Shown one piece after another: positions 1 to 6,452 of a stretch of 7,469 nt of DNA (position 1 is its first letter; each line of letters starts with the position of its first letter). The stretch spans positions 1 to 7,469 of the forward strand of contig CAZOMR010000170.1 in NCBI GenBank assembly GCA_964580655.1. The letters run 5' to 3'. The stretch comes from CAZOMR01 sp964580655. GTDB lineage: Bacteria; RBG-13-61-14; CAZOMR01. Both the position numbers and the translations under genes were made by a program. The notes under the pieces are model-generated. The model worked only from the letters and a program-made list of their open reading frames with translations, ran no database searches and was not told where the DNA came from.

Positions 1-34
1 TCTAGAGATTATGGTGCGTTATGACAAGAATTAC

Positions 35-2155
35 CTATTGCTTGCGGAATCGCTGGTTTCTTGGTTTCTTTCTCCGTTGCTCCTCTATCTTCAACTTGAG
101 CCGGGTCAACTCATTCATGAAAATCTCACTGGTGATCTCGCCTAATTCCTTTTTCATCATCAGGTTGAGAAGCTCATCGAATTGAAATTCCTTGTGCTTG
201 ACTTCGGATTCAAGCACAAGTATTTTTTCCATCTGCGCCTTGACTATGTTCGCATCCAGGAAACCCTCTCCCATCTCTTCGAGTTCCTCAAGACGAAGCT
301 TCGCGAGTGCAAACTCCTTGCTTTGCTCCGGGCCGATTGGCACTTCTTCCAGAGAACCGGATTCGACCTGCTTTTCAGGTGTTTCACTCTCTTTTTGCTC
401 GACATTGAAGAACATCTCATTCTCACTGAGGCCAGTATCCGGGATTTCTTTTTCCTGCAGTGATGCAAAATCCGGGGTGTCCGGCCGATCAACCAGATCG
501 CCTTGGAATTCAACTTCAGGGATCGGCTCCTCAAATGGAAGCCGCACCTTGGGTGCGGACTCGAAGCCTTCAGGAGGCGGAATCAGGAATTCCGATTTTT
601 TCTGTGGTTTCAAGAAATCAATGGACGGCGGTTCTTGATCGAAGATTGAAGAGGTGTCGACATCCTCAATCGGAGAAGGTTCAACCGTGTCAAAGGCTTT
701 TTCCTCCAGAGTCGGTGTGGGCGAGGCATCCTCAGTATGCTCCGGCTGAATTGCCGGTTCATCCTGCGGCGCCTCAGGCTGGACCAGAGACGGGGGGTCC
801 AGTTCCGGAAGCTGTTCCCATTCCATTTCCTGCGGCTTTTGTGAGACAGTGCTGGGTTCAGGCTCTTCTTGAACCGGGACCTCTAAAGGGCTTGTGAATT
901 TCTGCTCCGATATTGTCTTTGGTGTCGGAGCCTTTTCAGGCTCTTCTGTACGGTGATCCTCGGCCCGCGCTAAATCGGTGTCTTCAAGGAGCTTAGGGTG
1001 GACCGTCCCTCCAGTATCTTCAGCCAGGCCGAATCCCGAGGCCTTGTCCGGGTCGAATTGGGGAATAAATTCATGGGCATCAGCTAATTGAATCTCTGAG
1101 TCCCCTTCTTCATAATCGGGAATCTCTATTTGACCCGATTCCTTGTCCTCTTTTGGAGGCTCATAAGTGCTATGAACTTCCGAAGGCGATGATGGCCCTG
1201 ATTCGATTTCCATTTTTTCAACATGGACGCTGGCCGCTTCATCGGTCGCTTGGACCTCGGGTGAAGGCGTTTCCAAGGGTGCGGGTCCGGCTGGCGAGGG
1301 CTGGACTGGAGCATTTATATCCGGAGGAACGAAGAATTCTTTTTCTTGTTTCTCACTCGGTGGCGGCATGGGGGTACGCTCGGTGGCGGAGCCGATATGC
1401 GGCGGAGCGAATCGTACTTTTTCAACGATTCCTGGCTTTTCTTCCACATCCCGGCTAGGCTCTTTTTCCCGGAGAGTATCTGGAGCAGGGGGGCTCTCAA
1501 CCTTGGTCTTCAACATGGTCACCTCTCCCCGGATGACCTCAATCTCCTCATCTGGTTCAATATCAATTCCCTCATCCAGGGTCAGTATATCTTCAGCTTT
1601 TTCCCCTGAAGGGAGATCCGGAGTGGGGGGCGCGGCCTTTGTGGGAGAAGGACCCGGGGCCATGGCAGGCGGTGGTTTTTCAGGGAATCCCTGCACCATT
1701 TCTGGCGAATAACTGCCATAATGCTCCAGCACCTTAAGGATTGCAGAATCAGTGGCCAGGACAGGCTCCACCCTCGCATTGGTCAAGAACTGTATCTCGT
1801 CCACTGCCTGGAGATCAGAGGGGTCTGACATTGCGAGCATGATCGTCTTCTTGCCTTGTTCCTCCTTCATCACAACCGGCACTACCTCATATTTGCGGGC
1901 CACTGCTTCCGGCACCATCTTGAAGGTCTTGGGAGCGATATGTGATCGCGTCAGGTCCACGGCATTCATTCTGAAATTCTCGCCCAGAAACTTGAGCATG
2001 GCCTCTTCACTAATAAAGCCAAGGTCTACCAGGCACTTGCCCAGCTTTCCGCCCCAGCGACGCTGATGTCCCAGTGCGGAGCGAAGTTGCATCTCATCAA
2101 CCAGTCCGGCCTTGACTAGAAGGTCTCCCAGCTTTTTCGTTGATTCTGCTGGCAT
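35..2155 (-). CDS. MshEN-domain protein with long disordered Pro/Glu-rich linker and SHOCT-like C-terminus
   Basis: Predicted cytoplasmic 706-residue protein; no signal peptide or membrane segment is visible. Residues about 7-145 form an MshEN (GspE/PilB N-terminal) domain. Two copies of the K-L-G-x2-L-V-x2-G-type repeat start at K8 and K37 and are separated by a 5-residue spacer (32-36), followed by the V-D-L segment at 66-68 and the alpha/beta half (V-P-E-A at 81-84, A-M-S-D-P at 108-112). In pilus and secretion ATPases this domain binds c-di-GMP, but no Walker A/B ATPase follows here. Residues about 150-610 are low-complexity, rich in Pro, Glu, Asp and Ser, and surely disordered. Residues 611-697 are charged helices, with a G-E-I-T-x3-F-x5-L pattern at 672-684 resembling SHOCT. 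The tail is basic. The start is supported by AAGGAA seven bases upstream. It is the third gene of an operon, 14 bases after RNase G. The family call for the N-terminus is firm; the role is unknown, with signalling or scaffolding an inference. Confidence 0.88.
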   Translation of the reverse strand: MPAESTKKLGDLLVKAGLVDEMQLRSALGHQRRWGGKLGKCLVDLGFISEEAMLKFLGENFRMNAVDLTRSHIAPKTFKMVPEAVARKYEVVPVVMKEEQGKKTIMLAMSDPSDLQAVDEIQFLTNARVEPVLATDSAILKVLEHYGSYSPEMVQGFPEKPPPAMAPGPSPTKAAPPTPDLPSGEKAEDILTLDEGIDIEPDEEIEVIRGEVTMLKTKVESPPAPDTLREKEPSRDVEEKPGIVEKVRFAPPHIGSATERTPMPPPSEKQEKEFFVPPDINAPVQPSPAGPAPLETPSPEVQATDEAASVHVEKMEIESGPSSPSEVHSTYEPPKEDKESGQIEIPDYEEGDSEIQLADAHEFIPQFDPDKASGFGLAEDTGGTVHPKLLEDTDLARAEDHRTEEPEKAPTPKTISEQKFTSPLEVPVQEEPEPSTVSQKPQEMEWEQLPELDPPSLVQPEAPQDEPAIQPEHTEDASPTPTLEEKAFDTVEPSPIEDVDTSSIFDQEPPSIDFLKPQKKSEFLIPPPEGFESAPKVRLPFEEPIPEVEFQGDLVDRPDTPDFASLQEKEIPDTGLSENEMFFNVEQKESETPEKQVESGSLEEVPIGPEQSKEFALAKLRLEELEEMGEGFLDANIVKAQMEKILVLESEVKHKEFQFDELLNLMMKKELGEITSEIFMNELTRLKLKIEEQRRKKPRNQRFRKQ

Positions 2156-2162
2156 CTCAAAA

Positions 2163-2168
2163 TTCCTT
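2163..2168 (-). promoter_or_regulatory. Shine-Dalgarno site of the MshEN-domain gene
   Basis: Reading the minus strand, AAGGAA lies seven bases before the ATG at 2155, inside the 14-base gap after the RNase G stop. It supports this start codon and translation from a shared mRNA. Confidence 0.75.
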
Positions 2169-2169
2169 T

Positions 2170-3702
2170 TTACACTGAAGAGATTTCAAACTGCTCCTGA
2201 TGGAGATTGTTATCAGCCATTATCTGGACCTTGATTCCCAACTCCCTCTCCAGGCGTGCTATCCCCTCTTGCTCTTCTTCAAAAAGCAATTCCGCCACCT
2301 CAGGATGAACACTGATATTAATCTGTCGCCCTTTCAGCGTTATGCTGTTTTGACGGACTTCCCGGAATATCTCTGATGCCACGGTCTCCCTGCTTTTCAG
2401 GTAACCCTTGCCCTCGCAGTAAGGACAAGGCTCGCAAAGAAGCTGGTTAAGGTTCTCCCTGGTGCGTTTGCGTGTCATCTCCACGAGACCCAGTTCTGAG
2501 ATTTTCAAGATACTGGACCGGGCCTTGTCCCGCTTCAAGGCGGCAGTCAGGCTCTGGGTTACCCTTTCGCGATTTTGCTCCTCGCTCATGTCAATAAAAT
2601 CAATAATAATAATTCCGCCTATGTTGCGCAGACGAAGCTGATACACGATCTCCTTGACCGCTTCAAGATTGGTCTTGAGGATCGTGTCTTCAAAATTTCT
2701 TTTCCCCACGTATCTGCCGGTATTGACATCAATTGCGGTAAGGGCCTCGGTCTGGTCAATCACAATGTATCCTCCGGACTTGAGCCAGACCTTGCGATCC
2801 ATGGCGCGGCTGATCTCCATTTCCATGCCAAAATATTCAAAAAGCGGGGCATCTTCCTCCCAGAGCTCCACTGCATCTCGGCGACGAGGGAGGAATGTAT
2901 CAATAAAGTTGAGTATCTCTTCATAATGGTCTCGCGAGTCCACTATTATCTTCTCTACCCTGTCAATTAAGAGGTCTCGGACGACCTTGAGGTCAAGAGT
3001 GAGGTCCTGGTGGACAATGCTCGGTGTGGAAGCGCGGCGTGTTCTCTCCTTGATGTCATTCCAGAGTTTGAGCAGGTAATCCATATCCGCACTCAGTTCT
3101 TTCTCCGTTGAGTCCTCGCTGGCTGTGCGCACGATGAAACCACCAGCCCCCTCGGGTCTTAACTCTTCCACAAGGTGTCGGAGCTGGGCTCGCTTTTTTT
3201 CATTCTCTATCCTGCGGCTTATACCCACATGGCGCATGGTCGGCATATAAACCAGATACCTGCCCGGCAGGGAGACATGCGTGGTTATCTGAGACCCCTT
3301 AGTGCCAATAGGCTCCCGGGCCACCTGAACCAGTATTTCCTGGCCTTCCCTGATCAGGTCTTCAATCTGGATGTCACCAGTGAAGTGCCTGGAACGGTCC
3401 CGAGCCTCGATTTTATCCAGGTCTAATTCTTCGTGGTCTTCCAAATTCGGGAACATCTCGCGGAAATTGCTGTAAACATCAGTCACATATAAAAACGCGG
3501 CCCTCTCCAGTCCCACATCCACAAAGGCCGCTTGCATCCCTGGCAGGACTCTCATCACTTTGCCCTTGTAAATATTACCCGCAACACCTCGATCCCGATG
3601 CCTCTCAAGGTAAAATTCGGCCAGCATACCGCTCTCCACCAGTGCGGCCCGGATTTCCTGGTAAGTGGCATTTACTAAGATCGCGTTGGAGATCGTTCTC
3701 AT
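2170..3702 (-). CDS. rng: Ribonuclease G (Rne/Rng family endoribonuclease)
   Basis: Single-strand-specific endoribonuclease of the RNase E/G family, which in known members processes rRNA 5' ends and starts mRNA decay. It is 510 residues long, close to E. coli RNase G (about 489), and lacks the C-terminal scaffold of RNase E. The S1 RNA-binding domain begins near 40 (G-N-I-Y-K-G-K-V), with a charged loop at about 78-112 longer than that of E. coli RNase G. The 5'-sensor residues R192-T193 (I-V-R-T) are present. The catalytic Mg ligands are D325 (A-I-D-V-N-T-G) and D368 (I-I-D-F-I-D-M). The zinc-link is C426-P-Y-C429, preceded by an extra C423, in the RNase G style. The start is the usual M-R-T-I-S-N-A-I-L-V form. 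The upstream Shine-Dalgarno is weak (AGGCGAGA directly before ATG). It lies nine bases after the radical SAM gene stop, so the two are almost certainly cotranscribed. All key residues are intact and I expect an active enzyme. Confidence 0.96.
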   Translation of the reverse strand: MRTISNAILVNATYQEIRAALVESGMLAEFYLERHRDRGVAGNIYKGKVMRVLPGMQAAFVDVGLERAAFLYVTDVYSNFREMFPNLEDHEELDLDKIEARDRSRHFTGDIQIEDLIREGQEILVQVAREPIGTKGSQITTHVSLPGRYLVYMPTMRHVGISRRIENEKKRAQLRHLVEELRPEGAGGFIVRTASEDSTEKELSADMDYLLKLWNDIKERTRRASTPSIVHQDLTLDLKVVRDLLIDRVEKIIVDSRDHYEEILNFIDTFLPRRRDAVELWEEDAPLFEYFGMEMEISRAMDRKVWLKSGGYIVIDQTEALTAIDVNTGRYVGKRNFEDTILKTNLEAVKEIVYQLRLRNIGGIIIIDFIDMSEEQNRERVTQSLTAALKRDKARSSILKISELGLVEMTRKRTRENLNQLLCEPCPYCEGKGYLKSRETVASEIFREVRQNSITLKGRQINISVHPEVAELLFEEEQEGIARLERELGIKVQIMADNNLHQEQFEISSV

Positions 3703-3711
3703 TCTCGCCTA

Positions 3712-6336
3712 CTAATAGCTCTTCCGGGGTCGCGTTTTCAGGCTCTTCCGAACCCGCGTCGCGCTTCCCGGATAGCGTACCGCGCCTGCGGCCTTGAATA
3801 CAGCGGCAGTCCGGATGATCCGGAGCTTCTTCACCGTGTCTTCGTCAAGGTCGAAAACCGCGGCTAGCACCTCCTGCGGCTTGACCCCCGGACCAGGCAC
3901 CACCCTGATGCCCAGCCGAAGAACACCATTCTGTCCCGGTTCCAAAAATTTAACCAGCTTCTCCAGGTCAACTGTCCGGTCCCCCTTTTCCCGCTTCTGT
4001 AACAGTGGAAAGCTTTCTTTTTCAAAGAATTTCTTAATCTTTTCAACAGAAAAAAATTCTTTCCCCTCACCAGCAGGCGCTTCAATCCTGTACTCAAACA
4101 TACTTATTATACCAGTAATAGCAGGCGTCTTCAAGGATATCTCATGAATCTCTTGAACCTCCAGGCCAGGGGGCATCACCTTCCTGAGTGCCTCCCCTAC
4201 CCTCTCAACCGACCAGTGGGAAAGTAGCTCTATCTCAATATACTCAGCCTCGCTCTCCACTCCTACCGGAGGCGCAGGCCCGAAAACCATCTTGGGCAAA
4301 GGGTGAAACCCCTGGCTGTATCGAACCGGGACACGGGCCCGGCGCATGGTCCGGACCAGTGCCCGGTTTGTCTCCAGGTGGCCGTAAAACCTGGCTGGCC
4401 CGAACCGGCGGTACCTGATGCGATACCGGAAGAATATCTCCGGCTGTAAGGGTGATCTCTTGAAATCCTCTATCACCTCTTGCGACACCTCAGGCGGCTT
4501 TCCGATTCTCGGTTTGATCTCTCCGCCGCACACACCACAGAAACCCTTGCAACCCCTTCCCTCCTGAAAAAGTGTCTGGCAGTCCGGTGTAAAGGCTTCC
4601 TTTTGCGCCCTGGCTCTTTCACGAACAAGAAATTCTCTTTTCACACCTGAATCCAGGTGATCCCATGGCAAAACCTCATTCTCCATGCGCTGACGGAGAT
4701 ATAATTCCGGCTGGATTCCCGCATCCTGAAAAGCCCCCCTCCAGCCCTCTGGATCAAACTGTTCCCTCCAGTCTTCAAACCTCAATCCTCTGTGACGAGC
4801 CGCAACCAATGCAGGTAACAGCCTTCGGTCTCCCCTGCTGAAGACACCCTCAAGCGCGCTTAGCCGCGCATCCTGCCACTTCATCTTGAGGTGTCCGCCA
4901 CGGAGTTCCCGCTTGAGCGTATGCTGAATCTCGGCCTGAGCTGACGGCTTGATCTGCCCTTCCCATTGAAACGGTGTGTGAGATTTTGGAACAAAGGCAT
5001 TGATGCTCACATTCACCTGGATGTGCGAGGAGTATTTTTTTCCGATCTGCCTTATCTGATATACCAGGGGTATAATCGCATTACGGTCATCTTCAGTCTC
5101 TCCGGGAAGTCCTATCATGAAATAAAGCTTGATCGTCCGCCATCCCTGGGCAAATATCCTCTCCACGGTCTCGAACAAGTCATTATCTGTAAAGGGCTTG
5201 TTGATGATGCGGCGGAGCCGCTCCGTGGCCGCTTCCGGGGCTAATGTGAACCCGGTCTTTCGCACCTTCTTGATCGCTGACATCAGTGGATCGCTCAGTG
5301 ACTCCACGCGCAGACTGGGAAGCGAGATCGCCACCCTCCTCGGATAGTGCTCGTGCATCAATTGGATGAGCAGGGGTTCTATCCCTGAGTAATCCCCGGC
5401 ACTGAGGCTTAGCAGAGAGCACTCCTCGTAACCGGTTGACTCAAGCCCCTTGCGCACAAGCTCCTGCACCATCTCCAGGGTGCGCTCCCGGTAGGGGCGA
5501 TAGATGATCCCTGCCTGGCAGAACCTGCAACCCCTCATACACCCCCGCGCTATCTCTACCATCACCCGGTCGTGCACCGCTTCCACCGTGGGCAAAAGCG
5601 GTGCGGCAGGAAAATAAGCCGAGTCCAGATCAGCCACGATGCGTCGGCGCACCTTCTCTATCCCGGGTCTCAGCGCTCTGATCTCGGCCAGGGTTCCATC
5701 ATCATTGTATTCAGGCTGGAAAAACTCCGGCACATAAACACCCTCTATCTGGGAAAGAGATTCCATCAGATCATCGCGCCTGAGCCCGGACCTCTTCCAG
5801 GTCTTCAAGGCCTCTGCTATCTCAACAACCGCATCCTCGCCATCTCCGAAAAGGAAGGCGTCAAAGAATTCCGCTATTGGTTCCGGGTTGCTTGTGGCTG
5901 GCCCGCCCCCGATCACCAGCGGCCATGCACCTACTTTGCGGTCTCTGGCAAAAGTCGGAATCCCGGCCATCTCAAGCATGTTGGCTACATTGGTGAAGCA
6001 CAGCTCATGTGTCAATGAGAATCCGAGCATGTCGAAATCCCTGAGCGGCTTGCGCGCCTCGTGCGAGCAAAGCGGAATCTTTCTCGCACGAATTATCTCT
6101 TCCATGTCCACCCAGGGCGCGTAGGCCCTGTCGCACGCGACACCGGGAACCCCATTGAGCAGATGATAGAGAATCTGTATCCCAAGGTGGCTCATGCCCA
6201 TCTCGTAGATATCCGGGAAGGCGAGCGCCACCCTCAACTCAGCCCTGTCCATATCCTTGTTTACAGCGTTGACCTCGCCCGCAAGATACCTCACAGGCTG
6301 GCGCACCAGGGCTACTATTTCTTCCCATGAATCCAT
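3712..6336 (-). CDS. Fused TIGR03960-type radical SAM protein and TIGR03936/DUF2344 domain
   Basis: Predicted iron-sulfur, S-adenosylmethionine-dependent enzyme of unknown reaction, 874 residues. Residues about 15-200 are the B12-binding-like N-terminal region (F-P-D-I-Y-E-M-G-M-S-H-L-G at 40-52; G-G-G-P at 143-146). I see no D-x-H-x2-G cobalamin ligand motif. The radical SAM core starts near 255 and carries the cluster motif C266-x3-C270-x2-C273, then S-A-G-D-Y at 312-316 and L-A-P-E-A at 365-369. A second cysteine group (C586, C596, C600, C603) precedes a DUF2344 domain at about 634-840, recognised by S-Q-G-F-H-P at 674-679 and the G-V-E-S-E-A-E-Y-I stretch at 692-700. In many genomes the two halves are separate adjacent genes; here they are one frame. 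The start is fixed by in-frame stops (TAG TAA) just upstream of AAA-ATG. No Shine-Dalgarno is visible. It ends in tandem stops TAG TAG and heads the operon with RNase G. Family call strong, function unknown. Confidence 0.94.
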   Translation of the reverse strand: MDSWEEIVALVRQPVRYLAGEVNAVNKDMDRAELRVALAFPDIYEMGMSHLGIQILYHLLNGVPGVACDRAYAPWVDMEEIIRARKIPLCSHEARKPLRDFDMLGFSLTHELCFTNVANMLEMAGIPTFARDRKVGAWPLVIGGGPATSNPEPIAEFFDAFLFGDGEDAVVEIAEALKTWKRSGLRRDDLMESLSQIEGVYVPEFFQPEYNDDGTLAEIRALRPGIEKVRRRIVADLDSAYFPAAPLLPTVEAVHDRVMVEIARGCMRGCRFCQAGIIYRPYRERTLEMVQELVRKGLESTGYEECSLLSLSAGDYSGIEPLLIQLMHEHYPRRVAISLPSLRVESLSDPLMSAIKKVRKTGFTLAPEAATERLRRIINKPFTDNDLFETVERIFAQGWRTIKLYFMIGLPGETEDDRNAIIPLVYQIRQIGKKYSSHIQVNVSINAFVPKSHTPFQWEGQIKPSAQAEIQHTLKRELRGGHLKMKWQDARLSALEGVFSRGDRRLLPALVAARHRGLRFEDWREQFDPEGWRGAFQDAGIQPELYLRQRMENEVLPWDHLDSGVKREFLVRERARAQKEAFTPDCQTLFQEGRGCKGFCGVCGGEIKPRIGKPPEVSQEVIEDFKRSPLQPEIFFRYRIRYRRFGPARFYGHLETNRALVRTMRRARVPVRYSQGFHPLPKMVFGPAPPVGVESEAEYIEIELLSHWSVERVGEALRKVMPPGLEVQEIHEISLKTPAITGIISMFEYRIEAPAGEGKEFFSVEKIKKFFEKESFPLLQKREKGDRTVDLEKLVKFLEPGQNGVLRLGIRVVPGPGVKPQEVLAAVFDLDEDTVKKLRIIRTAAVFKAAGAVRYPGSATRVRKSLKTRPRKSY

Positions 6337-6344
6337 TTTTTACT

Positions 6345-6353
6345 ATTTTAGCA
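6345..6353 (-). promoter_or_regulatory. Extended -10 promoter of the radical SAM/RNase G/MshEN operon
   Basis: The minus strand reads TGCTAAAAT: a TGn extension plus a -10 hexamer matching TATAAT at five of six positions. The -35 position, 17 bases upstream (6368-6373, TGGTAA), matches only three of six, which is common for extended -10 promoters. Eight bases separate the hexamer from the ATG at 6336, so transcription would start at or within one or two bases of the start codon. This is a consensus match only, without experimental support. Confidence 0.5.
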
Positions 6354-6395
6354 AATTGAAGCAGGCTTTACCATCCGCTTCACATCGTCTCTTGA

Positions 6396-6423
6396 TTGAC
6401 TCGGCAATAAAATGCTCTAAGAT
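6396..6423 (+). promoter_or_regulatory. Sigma-70-type promoter of the HMG-CoA-lyase-family gene
   Basis: The -35 is TTGACT (6396-6401, five of six matches to TTGACA). A 16-base spacer follows, then the -10 TAAGAT (6418-6423, four of six). Transcription would start near 6430, giving a leader of about 20 bases. An alternative -10, TAAAAT at 6408-6413, has no convincing -35 at the right distance. Confidence 0.5.
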
Positions 6424-6437
6424 ATGGCGAGAATGCT
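6411..6437 (+). repeat. Direct repeat AATGCT, 21-bp period, flanking the lyase -10
   Basis: AATGCT occurs at 6411-6416 and again at 6432-6437, on either side of the -10 hexamer and 21 bases apart start to start, or two helical turns. It could be half-sites of an operator, but six-base repeats also occur by chance, and no palindrome supports it. Confidence 0.2.
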
Positions 6438-6438
6438 G

Positions 6439-6444
6439 AAGGAG
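6439..6444 (+). promoter_or_regulatory. Shine-Dalgarno site of the HMG-CoA-lyase-family gene
   Basis: AAGGAG with an 8-base spacer before the ATG at 6453 is a strong, well-placed ribosome site. It selects this start over two nearby upstream ATGs (6424, 6433), which lie in another frame and lack such a site. Confidence 0.8.
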
Positions 6445-6452
6445 AGGCAAAG

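Larger units (their letters stand above)
6337..6452. other. Divergent intergenic control region
   Basis: These 116 bases separate the minus-strand operon from the plus-strand lyase gene and are the only substantial non-coding DNA in the window. They hold one promoter candidate in each direction and a short direct repeat. I see no terminator hairpin, riboswitch-like fold or tRNA gene. The side next to the operon is strongly AT-rich. Confidence 0.8.

Noticed and set aside
1..34. Terminator or next operon gene beyond the MshEN gene
   Set aside because: The 34 bases after its stop hold no hairpin and no minus-strand ATG; the window simply ends, so whether the operon continues cannot be judged.
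11..145. Small plus-strand frame starting ATG at 11
   Set aside because: Overlaps the 3' end of the MshEN gene in antisense, lacks a Shine-Dalgarno, and the encoded 44 residues show nothing recognisable.
192..638. Plus-strand open frame of 148 codons opposite the MshEN gene
   Set aside because: It is antisense to a well-supported reading frame, Ser-rich as expected from reading an acidic/proline-rich gene backwards, and has no domain signal or clear ribosome site.
460..897. Plus-strand open frame of 145 codons in the linker region
   Set aside because: Shadow of the minus-strand low-complexity segment; composition (Pro, Gln, Ala) mirrors codon bias of the true gene and no family is recognisable.
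5572..6018. Plus-strand open frame of 148 codons opposite the radical SAM gene
   Set aside because: It lies wholly within a conserved minus-strand domain, shows no motif, and no promoter or ribosome site serves it.
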